Assembly (NCBI RefSeq): GCF_016808335.1
Contig: NC_053153.1
Span: 19,975,033 to 20,039,032, forward strand
Reading direction: 5' to 3'
Length of the DNA: 64,000 bases
Origin: Panicum virgatum
Lineage: Eukaryota; Streptophyta; Magnoliopsida; Poales; Poaceae
Part shown: one piece after another, positions 1 to 12,513 of the stretch
Layout: every line of letters starts with the position of its first letter
Numbering within the stretch: position 1 is the stretch's first letter
Made by a program: the position numbers and the translations under genes
Notes under the pieces: model-generated
What the model saw: only the letters and a program-made list of their open reading frames with translations
Databases searched by the model: none
What the model was told of the DNA's origin: nothing

Positions 1-93
1 TCAACCTATACTCTTTATCTCAAATGAAATCGTTAATCCACAAACTGTTGTCATTAATTACCAAAACTCGAATTAGGGGCCTAGATGCTTTCA
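1..93. mobile_element. Terminal fragment of an LTR inserted in element A
   Basis: The first 93 bases have no counterpart in the 3' LTR of element A, whereas homology resumes about base 98. The fragment ends in GGGGCCTAGATGCTTTCA, which resembles the CCTTTCA end of the solo LTR at 9809-11267 and fits the TG...CA rule. It is read as the 3' end of a copia-type LTR whose start lies left of the window, so its TSD (perhaps CCGGT) cannot be confirmed. Confidence 0.55.
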
Positions 94-3000
94 CCGGTCG
101 GATGGACCGGTCTGACCGGTGTGACTGTGGCTAAGAGGGTTCGGTTAGGGTAGTTAAGGTAATTAGTTGGAAATTGTTTTGGGTATTAGTTGCTTGTTAA
201 TTTGTAAATCATGCATGCATTCCTCATATCATATGCATATGCACACGTGTAGCAGCCGCGATGGAGGAGGTTGTGTTCAAGGTGGTTGCGGAGCCACAGG
301 AGCCGCTAGAGCAGGCCCAGCAGGAGGAGAGGCGTGAGGCCCCGGCCCAAGGCCCGGTTCACCCCAGTGCAGAGCAGCAACCCGAAGGCTGTTGGAAATA
401 TGCCCTAGAGGCAATCATATTTCCTTATATTTATGATTAATAAAGTGTTCCTTGAATATACATGGATGACAACTTGTATTGATTAATGCTTATGTGAAGT
501 ATTTGTGAAACTCTTTACTTGTATGGATATTCTAAAGTGTTCCTAGTCGGAGCTCATGTGAGGACACACATGAATATTAGACTAGCACATGTATTAGTTG
601 ATTGACTACGTTTCACAAGTCATGGACATGGGGATGTCAAACTAATAATGTGGGCTCATGTAAGACATGAGATTGAACTGACCCAACATGAGATGATAAC
701 TTCTCATTACACAATATGTACGCTGTGTCCTAAGACCAGAGATCATCGTATGTACTCAAGATGTGAACCGACTTACTTAGGTGCCATCAAACGCTGCACC
801 GTAACTGGGTAGTTATAAAGGTGGCTTTCGGGTCTGTCAAGAAGCATGTTGTGAGACATGGTTGGTCAAGATAGGATTTGCCCCTCTCTACAAGAGAGAG
901 ATATCTCTGGGCCCCTCGAGTGATTCGGATCAAGAAACACATGGTCATGCTAGGGTTAAGAGTTAACCAAGGATTCCGAATCACTGGATCGAGAAAGAGT
1001 GGTCGGCTTCAAGCTAGACCAAACATCGTGAGGCAAAGGGAACAACATATATATGACATTGTAACGGCTCGTCTGATATGATCTTTGCGTGTGCATAGGA
1101 GTTGACATGTCTTGCTAGAGGCCGCTGTCTACTATTGGGCCGAGTAAGAGTACTCGGGTCATGTCTATTCGCGCGTGAGCCCATAAGGTCACACACTTAA
1201 GGGAAAGAAGCCTAATGAGGATGAGATCCAAATTAGACTGGGCTTAGTTGCACTAATGGGCCTCAATGGAGAAGCCTATTAGGGGGCGCTATAGGGTTAG
1301 CCCATTAGGGGGCCACCCTATGGCAAGCCCATTAAAGGAAAGCCCAAGCCCATCTAAAGGGGGCGCCCCGGGGCTATATAAGCAAAGAGGAAGGCCAAGG
1401 GAGGGATCCCAGGCTTACTGTTCACACGCCGCTACAGTACCCGGTTGCTGTTCACGTTTCGCTAAAGTACCCCCTCCTTCGCGCCCACGCCCTAGGTCGT
1501 CTTCGCGGATCTAGCAATCCGGATCGCGACGCTTCTTCTCGTACGTGTGGATACCTTGGAGGTGCCGCATCTGCTGCACAAAGGACGAGCCGCACGTGAG
1601 GAGGTTCACGCAACTGCACTGCCGGCTTCCATCTGCACTACACCGACGCACTATAGAAGTTCCGCAACCACGCGTCTAGTGGTAATCCCGTGATCTATAA
1701 CTGCAGTAATTCTGGTTTATGTGGTAGAAATTTTTGTTTTTGCTACCCCATATTCCTACAAAGGCAAGCCCCGGTGCATGTCCTATTATTTTAAATTATG
1801 ATTCACTATATATATATGTTTATTTATTACTTGTGCATTATGTTCAGGAGTTGTTTGAAACTATAGTTGCATGATCCCTAGGCTTCCTTGGGCTTTATAC
1901 TAGTATGTATAGGTCGATAGTAATGCCATGCTTAATAGAACTCGATAGAAGCCGGGTGATTTCTTATCACTCGCGAGATATAGGATACTTAGAAGTCGAG
2001 TAATTGCCGGTTACTCGCGAGATGTATATTTATCTTTATACTTCAGTATTTGAGATATGGAATGAAATGTGGAAATGATGGAAACTTGAGACCGAACGGG
2101 GAATGATGATGATATGTAGGTATGGCAGCAGGACCGTTTTCCTGGTTGTCTTAGCCCCGTCTGTGTCGATTAAGGACCGGTCGTTATCGACAGTGCTGAT
2201 CGGGGATTGAACTGTACTAATCGCATGCCGGGAGTAGGAGGTAGTCGAAACCTAGTACTGCCTCTCTTCGAAAGTACAGGACCACATCTCACCTCCTGGG
2301 GTAGTCGAGTAGTCGCGGAGAATTGGGATGCATGTATTTACTTTTGGTGGTCTCACATTGAGCTCGGCTGACCATATGATGGTGGGGCGGTCCTGTAGTT
2401 CGAGGCGGGGAGGGGAATGGTTGGTGCGTGTGGTCCGACGGGGCTTATGCGTGCCGTGTTGGTTAGGTCCACCTTGCAAGGTTAAATCGGATCGATTCGC
2501 CGTGTCTCGTGGATATGAGAGCCTTGATCTCTTTGTCGCCTTAGAAAAAATGAGTTAGAATATTAGTGAAATATGATGGATACTAATTTGAATTACTATT
2601 GAATGCTCTAACATGATTGCTTTAGATATGCAAACATTAGTTGATAGTCTATCTATATAATATATGCGGCTAAAATATTGAAAATAAGGATCCACCTATA
2701 GATGCTTTTCTGCAAAACAAACCCACTAGCCAGAAAGCCGTGCATGTCTAGATAATGAGCTATGTATACCCATCGTCGGGTAAGCCTTGCAGAGTATTAG
2801 TATACTCAGGGTTTGTTGCCATAATTATTTCAGGCCATCTGGACGTCGACTTCTGCCCCTGCTGTGTCAAGTTCATCCGCCGGGATGCAGAGGGGTGGGA
2901 GGTGGTGGAGCGAGACCCTTAGGTTAGGGGGGTCGGAGGAGTGCACGCTTGCGGGCTGAGTATGCAGCTCCTCAGTTTTTGCGTCGACCGGTCTGACTGG

Positions 3001-3436
3001 TCTGTGGACCGGTCTGACCGGTAGTCAAGGTTGGTCCAGGCTGGACCGGTCTGACCGATTTGGTCAACCGGTCTGACCGGTCATGAAGAATCAGAACTGA
3101 TGAAGGCTAGTGTAGTTGTAGGATCCTTTCTATTCGAACTTCAGTCACATCTATTGTAAAGTTTTGTAAATTATGCAATTTATGTAAAATTATATGTACT
3201 TTTGAACTCGGTTTGTAAAACTTAATGTTTCCTCTTCGTGGTGTATGTATTTCTAAGTATTATGTTGTGCTTGTACCATCTGCGCCCACCTTCGCGTGGG
3301 ACTACCAGTGATGTTTCGATCAGGCCGTGGGTTGAGAACGGATCGCCAAATTAAGCCATTAAGCGAATGTGCCTGATGTGTTCAAATGACGACCATTGCG
3401 CTTAATTTAGAGTTTTAATTTGGCAGTTCCGTCACA
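94..3436 (+). repeat. 5' LTR of gypsy element A (partial, interrupted)
   Basis: This is the U3-distal, R and U5 part of the 5' LTR. It ends in GGCAGTTCCGTCACA just before the primer binding site and matches 9446-11688 in the 3' LTR. It is interrupted at 390-1760 by a solo LTR. It contains repeated ACCGGTCTGACCGGT palindromes (near 106, 3000, 3035 and 3065) and a proline/glutamine-rich reading frame at 261-389 that continues at 1766 and is conserved in element B. The true LTR start lies left of the window. Confidence 0.85.
390..1760 (+). mobile_element. Solo LTR of a BARE/Angela-like Ty1/copia element
   Basis: A 1371-bp sequence starts TGTTGGAAATATGCCCTAG, the typical start of grass BARE/Angela LTRs, and ends ATTCCTACA. 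It is flanked by a perfect 5-bp target duplication AAGGC (385-389 and 1761-1765). Element B has the empty site, CCCGAAGGCAAGCCCC near 28505. A TATA box (CTATATAAG) lies at 1374-1382. No internal region is present, so it is a solo LTR left by recombination between two LTRs. Confidence 0.93.
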
Positions 3437-3438
3437 GC

Positions 3439-3451
3439 TGGTATCAGAGCC
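3439..3451 (+). other. Primer binding site of element A
   Basis: TGGTATCAGAGCC lies two bases after the 5' LTR. It matches the 3' end complement of initiator tRNA-Met, the usual minus-strand primer for Tekay-type chromoviruses. Confidence 0.9.
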
Positions 3452-4044
3452 GAAATGCATCGGGGGTGGTACGAGCATGACTAATTTTCAAAAATTACAA
3501 ATTAAAAACGGATTTCTGACTTAGGATGAAAGTAATTTAGTAGTGTTAGTGGGGATTACTCGTAATAGCCCTATATAGCCCTATATTGTTTATGTTGGAG
3601 TTGTAATTAGAGGATTGGTTTTGGGATTGAGAGATTTATCGCAGGACGTCCATGCATCATGTTAATTGTATTTTCTTTCGGTTGCATTGGGATGATGACT
3701 TTGGTATTCATGCATCATATCATTCATTAATTTGAAAAGTGCATTTGGGGATCTGTTTGGAGGCTTTTCACTTCAGAATTAGCAATAAAGTTTATTTCTG
3801 GGTACAGACCGGTCTGACCGGTCATTGTTACCGGTCTGACCGGTTCCGCTACGTTAAACCGGTATAGTGCCAGGAAGACCGGTCTGACCGGTTGGTGGCA
3901 CTGGTCCGACCGGTGTAGAGCAGACAGAACACATGCCAGTGGATTTAAATGTTGTAGTTTCTGCAATTTCTTCCATGATTTGGATATTAGTTGATGTCGT
4001 GATTATTATTTTTAAGTAATCAAGATAAGGTGACTAAACCAATC
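3452..4044 (+). other. Untranslated leader of element A
   Basis: This is non-coding leader between the primer binding site and gag. It holds a cluster of the same ACCGGTCTGACCGGT palindromes found in the LTR (about 3808-3915). No open frame is supported here. Confidence 0.7.
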
Positions 4045-7000
4045 ATGGTTGAATGCAGAATGGCAGACGATGGTAGAGCACCACGGCCGCCTCCTGATTT
4101 GGTTCAGGCCATTGCGGCCATGTTGACGGGGCGCGACAAGCAGACGGCACTCCTTCATCAGTTCGTGGAGCAGGGGGCAGCACCACGGCCAGGACACCAC
4201 CACCCACCACCTGTTCCTGGGTACCAGGAGTTCCTGGGGACCCAGCCGCCGCTTTTCCATAAAGCAGACGAGCCACTCGAAGCGGACAGTTGGCTCAAGA
4301 CTATTGAATCAAAGTTCACCATGTACCCATATAATGATGAGGACAAGGCAGGGTTTGCAGCACAGCAGCTCAGGGGTCCCGCACGCACATGGTGGGGTAA
4401 TCATGTGGCCATGTTCCCGGCTGGCACTCGGTTCACCTGGGCAGAGTTCAAGGAAGCTTTTAGGGAACATCATGTTCCAGCCGGAGTGATTAGAAGAAAA
4501 CAGACGGAGTTCTTGACCCTGAAACAAGTCAACAATAGTGTGCTATAGTATTCCCAGGCTTTCAATAACCTATCTCAATATGATGGGTACCACGTAGACA
4601 CTGATGAGAAGAAACATGCGTGTTTCAGGCAGGGGCTTAGCAAAAAGCTCTAGGATCGCCTGGCAATGTTTAAATTCAACACCTTCAGTGAGCTAGTCAA
4701 TGGGGCTATTGTTCAGGAGGACGCCCACCTAGCTCATAAGGCAGAAAAGAAGAGAAAGGCGCCGGCAGCAGGATCTGCTAGCAGTACCCCACAGAGATTC
4801 CGACTCGTGCAGACTGTACCACAAAGGGCCCCCTTCCAGCACCAGCCTTTGTCTAGGCCACCACAGCAGCAGTGGGGCTATCGGCCACCCCAATACTCGC
4901 AGCCATAGGGGATAGCCAGGCCTCCTGTTCCTCAGCAGGTTGAGCAGAAAGTTTGGGTGCCGCAGCAGGGGGCACGTCCCAATTTGTACCCCTACTACAA
5001 CAGTGGGCAAGTGGGACACTTTGCACGTGATTGCCCGATGCCGCCCAAGCAAGGACAGCAAGCAAGTCAACCGAATCAGAAGGGCAAGGTTGCTCACTTC
5101 AAGCCAGGACAGGTGCACTACACTACCGTTGAGGGTATCTCGGAGGGAGCTCCAGTGATGGCGGGTACATTTTCTGTAAACGATCGTCCCGTCACCATAT
5201 TGTTTGACTCTGGGGCATCTCATACATTCATTAGCAAGGAGTGTGCCATTAGGCGGGGATTAAAAATAGAAAATATGCCAAGTCCATACAATATTCATTT
5301 GCCTGGGGGACAATTAATTACCAACCAAATTGTCAGGCGAGTGCCTCTCTAGTTACAAGGAAAAGGATTTATAGCACATCTTATAGTACTCCCAACTCAA
5401 AAAGTGGATATTATACTTGGCATGAACTGGATGAAGGAACAAGGAGTTCTTTTAGACACTAATGCCCACTCTGTGCACATAAAATCATCTGTTCATGATC
5501 CTATGACCTTGACTTTGAGGAACCATATGCCTTCCACGTGTACAGTGAATCAGGTTGAGGGCAAAAATTTGGCTGACATACCAGTGGTATGTGAGTATCC
5601 GGATGTCTTCCCGGACGATCTGCCAGGCATGCCACCTGATCATAGTGTGGAGTTTGCCATTGAACTGCAACCGGGGACGGCACCAATTTCCAGAAGATCT
5701 TATCGGATGCCACCCAATGAGCTGGCGGAGTTAAAAAAATAATTGCAAGAACTGCTTGATAAAGGCTATATCCGTCCTAGCACGTCACCTTGGGGTTGTC
5801 CTGCACTCTTCGTTAAAAAGAAAGATCAAAGCCTCAGATTGTGTGTGGACTATAGACTTTTGAATGCCGTCACAATCAAGAACAAGTATCCACTTCCCCG
5901 GATTGACATCCTGTTTGATCAGCTATTCGGGGCCAAAGTATTTTTCAAGATTGATCTCCGCTCGGGTTATCATCAGATCAAAATCCGAGTTGAAGATATT
6001 CCTAAGACAGTCTTTTCTACCAGATATGGGCTTTATGAATATCTGGTTATGTCTTTCGGGCTGACAAATGCCCCTGCTCATTTCATGTATCTCATGAACT
6101 CGGTATTCATGCCTGAGCTAGATAAGTTTGTCGTAGTTTTCATTGACGACATTCTTATATATTCCAAGAACGAAGAGGAGCATGCGGAGCACCTTCGCAT
6201 TGTGCTTCAGTGCCTGCGGGAGCACAAATTGTATGCTAAATTCAGTAAATGTGATTTTTGGCTCAAGGAAGTCCAGTTCTTGGGCCACATCAACTAAGAA
6301 AAGGGGATTTCTATTGATCCTAGTAAGATTCAGGATATCCTGAATTGGAAGGCTCCTACCTCTGTTCCCGAGATATGGAGTTTCCTTGGGCTAGCAGGTT
6401 ACTATCGCCGGTTTGTGCCGGACTTCTCCAAAATTGCTAGGCCTATGACTGAATTGCTTAAGAAAGGGGTGAGATTTAATTGGGATGACAATTGTGAGCA
6501 GGCTTTTCAGACCTTGAAAAAGCTTTTAATGTCGGCCCCTGTTTTGGCCCAGCAAGATATTACTCGGCCGTTTGATGTCTATTGTGATGCATCAGGCACG
6601 GGACTAGGCTGCGTCCTTATGCAGGACTAGCGGGCGATTGCTTATGCCTCCAGAGCCCTTAGACGACATGAAGAGAATTATGCCACCCATGATTTGGAGC
6701 TAGCAGCAGTGGTGCATGCATTGAAAATCTGGCGCCATTATTTTCTGGGTAATCCAGTGCATATCTACTCCGACCACAGGAGCCTCAAGTACATCTTTAC
6801 CCAGAGTGAGCTAAATTTATGCCAGAGAAGGTGGTTGGAGTTGATTAAGGACTATGATCTGGAGATTCACTATCACTCGGGCAAGGCTAATGTTGTAGCC
6901 GATGCATTGAGTCACAAAGCCAGCTGCAGTTGCATCTCAGTCACAGTAGTGCATGCAACTCTATGCCAGGAGATGGGAAAATTAAATCTGGCCATTGTAT

Positions 7001-8486
7001 CCGAAGGCACACTCGCCAATGTTACCCTCACACCTACGCTTCGAGATCAAATTGTCACTGCACAGAAAAGTAATCCAGGCATGGAGAAGATCAGACAAAG
7101 ACTTATGGGAAGTGATCCTAAGGCTGCCTGTTTTCACCAAGATAGCGAGGGAGTCTTGTGGTTTGATAATCGCATGGTGGTACCTAAAGATTTGGAGCTA
7201 CGAAAGCAAATTCTTGATGAAGCTCATCTTTCTAGATATTCTATCCACCCAGGCAGTAATAAAATGTACCAAGACTTGAAACAACATTTCTGGTGGATGA
7301 GGATGAAACGAGAAATTGCCCGATATGTATCGGAATGTGACAGTTGTCAAAGGGTTAAGGCGAGCCATTTGAGATCAGCCAGCCCTTTACAGCCCCTGAG
7401 TATTCCATCCTGGAAGTGGGAAGATATAAGTATGGATTTCATTGTCGGCTTACCCAAAACTTCCAAGGGGTATGATTCGGTATGGGTTATTGTGGATCGC
7501 CTTACCAAGTCGGCTCATTTTCTGCCGGTAAAGACCACACATACGGCAAAACAATATGCCCAATTGTACATGGACCGTATTGTGAGTCTCCATGGGGTTC
7601 CAAAGACAATCATTTCGGACCGGGGTACTCAATTCATTGCCCGATTCTGGGAACATTTCCACGCTGCCCTTGGGACGCAACTGATCCGCATTCAGCCTAT
7701 CATCCCCAGACGGATGGCCAGACAGAAAGAATTAATCAGATTTTGGAAGATATGCTCAGAGCGTGTGCACTCACTTACAATCAGAAATAGGAAGAATGTC
7801 TACCCTTAGCCGAGTTCGCTTATAACAATAGCTATCAAGAGAGCATCATAATAGCTCCTTTTGAGGCATTATATGGGCGAAGGTGTAGGACTCCATTAAA
7901 TTGGTCAGAAGCCGGAGAAAGGAATTTTTTCGGACCCAATGTTGTTTGTGAGGCTGAAGAACAAGTTCGGGTTATTCAGGAAAATTTAAAGATTGCAAAA
8001 TCCCGACAAAAGAGTTACGCGGATAAGAAATGTCGATCTGTCCTGTTTCAAGTGGGAGATCATGTCTATTTGCGGGTGTCTCCCATGAAAGGGGTTCAGC
8101 GATTCGGCGTAAAAGGAAAACTGGCACCTCGCTATGTCGGGCCGTTTCTTATCATTGAGCAATGCGGGCTGGTAGCGTATCGCCTGGAACTTCCTGCCCA
8201 ATTATCCACTGTTCATAATATATTTCATGTGTCTCAGCTCCAGAAATGCCTCCGTGTTCCAGAAAAGGTGATTGACATAGAGAAATTATAACTGGAGCCC
8301 GATCTTGTCTATCCAGAGTATCCAGTGAAAATAGTATATCACAAGACTCGGGTTACTCAGTATCAAACCAGTAATTTCTATAAGGTTCAGTGGAGCAATC
8401 ACTCTGAGCGAGAAGCCACATGGGAAACCAAAGAGTTTCTTAAATCCAAATATCCGGAGTTGTTGCGAACTTACCAAGGTACCTAA
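4045..8486 (+). pseudogene. gag-pol of chromovirus-type Ty3/gypsy element A, decayed
   Basis: This was one long gag-pol frame, now broken. Order: retrotransposon gag (about 4250-4740), CCHC knuckle (4993-5040, degraded so that cysteines read Y and S), aspartic protease with LFDSGASHTFIS (about 5200), reverse transcriptase with FIDDIL (about 6140), RNase H with DVYCDASG (about 6575), integrase with an H-H-C-C zinc site (7230-7350) and D-D-E core residues, and a C-terminal chromodomain-like stretch ending ATWETKEF (about 8420). The ATG at 4045 is preferred over an upstream GTG. In-frame stops lie at 4546, 4651, 4906, 5350, 5740, 6295, 6628, 7788 and 8289, and a one-base deletion near 7690 shifts the frame. 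Element B keeps sense codons at these sites. The order protease-RT-RNase H-integrase-chromodomain and the initiator-Met primer site fit the Tekay clade. It cannot encode an active polyprotein. Confidence 0.93.
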
Positions 8487-8543
8487 CCCTTCACTTTTCT
8501 TGCAGTTTAGCACCTCCATTAAATCTCGGGATGAGATTTCTTT

Positions 8544-8556
8544 TAGGGGAAAGGGT
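8544..8556 (+). other. Polypurine tract of element A
   Basis: AGGGGAAAGGG lies directly before the 3' LTR, the expected plus-strand primer. Confidence 0.75.
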
Positions 8557-11500
8557 TGTAACACCTCTGGTGTTAATTACTTATCATTAAGGCTAATTAC
8601 AGTCATTACCGACACAAACCACTAGTGGAAAAATTTTCAACAATTTTTGGAACAGTTCAACTCGGACTGGTCTGACCGGTCGTGACAATCGGTCTGACCG
8701 GTTGAACCTGTTTCAACCGTTTTGGGCCCCACAGCATTTAAATCACTCTCTCTCTTCTTTCATCAGATCATCCACCCTCACCAGCTCTCTCACTCTCTCC
8801 CGAGCTCACTCCCTCACCCAAACCCTAGAACCCAAATCCCTCCATTCCCAATTGATCCTAGGCCAAGGAGGACTGCCAACCGGTGGAAGATCATCTCTCC
8901 CACTTGATTTCCCCGGAGGTGCTATGGTTCTTTGAGTTCTTCGCGAGAGGAGAAGTCAATCCAGGTAAATGAGCTTGTGATGGTGATCTCTCGTTCTAGG
9001 TGGTTCTAGGTGAATTCCTTTGGTTCAACACATTTACTAGAATCCCTGGACTAGAGCCTAGGGGGTGTTTTGAAATTTGTAGACGAAATTGTTCATCCAA
9101 GGTGTTTTGGCTTGGATGGCTCAATCTCTCTTTTTAGGTAGTTTTAAGTGGTTTCCCTTGGTAGATTCCCTCCATAGGAGTCACTCAACTAGAGCCTAGA
9201 AGTATTTCAGTTTTGGTGGGTTGGATTTAGCGCAGCAGGGAATTCTACCTTTGGCACGTTAGAGTTGCATAGACCGGTTTGACCGGTTGGATAGACCGGT
9301 CTGACCGGTAGTAGTGAGTCCAGATTATCTGACCTGTGGGTCGGATCATCCGAAACTTCGCAGAGGCAAAAGGTACTGTTGGGCCAGATCATCCGGCCTA
9401 TGGGCGGATCATCCGACCCTGTGAACTTTCTGTGAGTGGTCGTGTGGACCGGTCTGACCGGTGTGGCCGTGGCTGAGAGGGTTCGGTTAGGGTAGTTAAG
9501 GTAATTAGTTGGAAATTGTTTTGGGTATTAGTTGCTTGTTAATTTGTAAATCATGCATGCTGCTCAGTTTAGGGGGGTCGGAGGAGTGCACGCTTGCGGG
9601 CTAAGTATTAGTATATTCAGGGTTTGTTGCCATAATTATTTAAGGCCATCCGGACATTGACTTCTACCCCTGCTGTGTCAAGTTTATCCGCCGGTATGCA
9701 GAGGGGTGGGAGGTGGTGGAGCGAGACCCTTAGATTAGGGGGGCGGAGGAGTGCACACTTGCGGCTGAGTATGCAGCTCCTCAGTTTTTGCGTCGACCGG
9801 TCTGACCGTGTAACGAACATGGCACCATTTATGTCATTTCGAGTGATTTTGGTGATCGAATGACAACACAATCAATGGGACTAATGGTATTGTTAAGTGA
9901 ACATTTCTAGATCCCAGGGATGAAGTAAAAAGGCCATGCAAAGCAAAACACGAAGAAAGAACTCAAAGAAACGTTGAATTGGACGAGTTCTGCAGAAATC
10001 AGTAGCACCGGTTGAACCGATGCTATAGGCATCGGTGCATCCGATGGTTGTCGGATGATCCGACGACCTGGCTATTGGCACAACTATGTGCGCCTCTGGA
10101 GATCATGAGAAGATCAAGTGAAGCACCGGTTGAACCGACGGCTTCAAGATAGGCATCGGTGCATTCAACGTACCATGTTCCAGAGACGATGTCAAGCGCG
10201 CAGGAGCCAAATCTTCAGCACCGGTTGAACCAACGAGGCATCGGAGCAAAGCACCGGTGTAATGATGTCAGCAGGAGAGAAAGAGGCCAATGGCTAGTTG
10301 AGTGACCGGTTGAACCGATGCCAGCTCATCGGTTAAACCGATGGGGTCGCAGAATGCGTCAGAAGCTCAACTGCTACTTCGGGTCTGAAAGTGACCGGAT
10401 GAACCGACGCTACCCCAGGTAGAGGCATCGGTTCATCCGATGATACGCAGTTTTCTGCTGACCGTTGGAGCAACGGCTACACGACTTGGAAGCCTATATA
10501 TATGGCATCCCCCGGCCATTTGAAGCTTGCTGGAGTTGCTAGAAGTCACACACACACCCAAGATCATCTCCAAGCCATACAAGAGCATCAAGATCATATT
10601 CTTAGCCCTTAGCACACTTTGAGAGTGTTGTGTAAAGGATTAGCTCTTCGTGAGTGAGATTGCAAGGCTTCGAGCCTTTGTGCTGTGGTTCATTAGCGAA
10701 CCAAAACAAGAGCTTGGTGCGCCGGCACCTTGGAGCGCGAAGCTCGCCGGCAACGTCATCGACCCTCCGACTTGGTGTGGAGCGGCGACGACACTTTGTG
10801 CGGGGGACGTGGAGACCCCCATCCTTTGTGGAGAAGCTCCTTAGTGGAACCCGGGGCCAAGGTGACCGTGATTGTGTTCACGGAAGAGACTTGGTGGCCG
10901 AGTAGCAATACTCTTAGTGAGTGCTACAACAACGTGGATGTAGGTGTGCCTTTGTGGCTAACCGAACCACGGGATAAACACCCGCATCAAGAGTTTGCTA
11001 TCTCCTATCCCGCTCATTAAGCTTCCGCATTTCATACTATCAATTTGTGTGCCTTTACTTTTATAGAATAGTTTCTTGATAGGAAATGCTATAGGTTGCT
11101 AAACTCTTTTGGGATAGGGGTTTCACACTAGAACAACCTAGTGGCACATCTAGATAGCATGTTTTAGTTTAAGTTTTGTGCAAACTAGTTGGAGCCATAG
11201 GTCTAAGTTTTTATTAGTGCCTAATTCACCCTCTCCCCCTCTTAGGCTAGAGCACCCGATCCTTTCAGACCGGTAGTCAATGTTGGTCCAGGCTGGACCG
11301 GTCTGACCGATTTGGTCAACCGGTCTGACCGGTCATGAAGAATCAGAACTGATGAAGGCTAGTGTAGTTGTAGGATCCTTTCTATTCGAACTTAAGTCAC
11401 ATCTATTGTAAAATTTTGTAAATTATGCAACTTATAAAAAATTATATGTACTTTTGAACTCGGTTTGTAAAATTTAATGTTTCCTCGTCGTGGTGTATGT

Positions 11501-11688
11501 ATTTCTAAGTATTATGTCGTGCTTGTACCATCTGTGCCCACTTTCGCGTGGGACTACCAGTGATGTTTCGATCGGGCTGAGGATTGAGAACGAATCGCCA
11601 AATTAAGCCATTAAGCAAATGCGCCTGATGTGTTCAAATGACGGTCATTACGCTTAATTTAGAGTTTTAATTTGGCGGTTCCGTCACA
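8557..11688 (+). repeat. 3' LTR of gypsy element A (rearranged, interrupted)
   Basis: It starts TGTAACACCTCTGG after the polypurine tract and ends GGTTCCGTCACA. It carries ACCGGTCTGACCGGT palindromes (near 8670, 8690, 9275, 9295, 9447, 11300 and 11322). A solo LTR is inserted at 9809-11267. Compared with the 5' LTR it lacks most of the part equivalent to about 216-2790 and carries a partial duplication of a segment including TCGGAGGAGTGCACGCTTG (9573 and 9744). Its right TSD would be CTCTA; the left partner is outside the window. Confidence 0.85.
9809..11267 (+). mobile_element. Solo LTR with internal ACCGGTTGAACCGA repeats
   Basis: A 1459-bp sequence starts TGTAACGAACATGG and ends CACCCGATCCTTTCA. 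It is flanked by a perfect 5-bp duplication GACCG (9804-9808 and 11268-11272) within the 3' LTR of element A. It carries many imperfect palindromes of the ACCGGTTGAACCGATG / CATCGGTGCATCCGATG type and a TATA stretch CCTATATATATGG at 10493. No internal region remains. The family is not named with certainty; the ends suggest a copia/Sirevirus-like LTR. Confidence 0.9.
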
Positions 11689-11854
11689 CTCTAGCTAGTC
11701 AAGTATCGCTAGGTCGTCATACAGTATATATCCGTGCATTGTCCATTTATTTTGCCCATGTGATTTACGGGCGCACCCTAGCTTATAGCGTATTAAAAAC
11801 CTCATACTATACATAGCGAAGGTGCGATACCGCCCATATATAAGATATAAAAAA

Positions 11855-12097
11855 GGCAACGTATGCTATACAAACCACCTTTGTATGTAAATTATGGAAG
11901 CTCCAATTTGGACCATCAGATCAACATCCAAGGGGAGGGACACAGGGGCGTGGGAGGGAGATTTGCAAAAATGTGATTGCCCAATCCAAGGGCGGATCCA
12001 GATTGTAAAATTATCTCATCCTCATGCCCTTGAATGTTGATCCAATGGCTCAGATTGGAGTTTGCATACGAAGTTGGTTTGTATAGCATACGTTATC
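11855..12097. mobile_element. Mutator-type MITE
   Basis: A 243-bp element has long imperfect terminal inverted repeats: GGCAACGTATGCTATACAAA at the left, and the complement of GATAACGTATGCTATACAAA at the right. The inversion continues inward for about 75 bases with indels. A perfect 9-bp target duplication TATAAAAAA (11846-11854 and 12098-12106) points to the Mutator superfamily. No coding capacity. Confidence 0.88.
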
Positions 12098-12106
12098 TAT
12101 AAAAAA

Positions 12107-12494
12107 AAAGATAACTATTAAGTACTAATGGCCTTGCTGCCACGTGCGAGCCTACGTGGATGATGTTATCTGCAAACCGTCGATCAGCTCCGCGTCGCCA
12201 TCGCCGTTGCCACGGGAGCACCATTTGTCCCGCGTGCACGACGCCAAGCGCGCTCTGAATTATTGTTGCGATCTCGGTATTTCACTTGGGGACACAAAGG
12301 ATAAATGGATCCAATGCTTGGATTAGTTGTGGAATCTTGAAAAGCCATGGAATTATTGAACAATGCCAAGGATGTCCGGTCCCTTCCAGTCCCAGCACAC
12401 CCTAAGAATATACTACTTTTTTTGCGAGATGGTGGCGATGATCCAAAAAAAAAAGCTCGAAGGCATGGGCCGCTGCGGTATTGCTCCTGTCGTC
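12107..12494. other. Intergenic, no gene seen
   Basis: Mixed-composition sequence with short open frames that lack codon bias or recognisable domains. Confidence 0.5.
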
Positions 12495-12513
12495 GATCGA
12501 CGCCGATGGAGAT

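Noticed and set aside
1266..1514. 82-codon frame in the solo LTR
   Set aside because: It overlaps the LTR promoter and has no similarity to a known protein.
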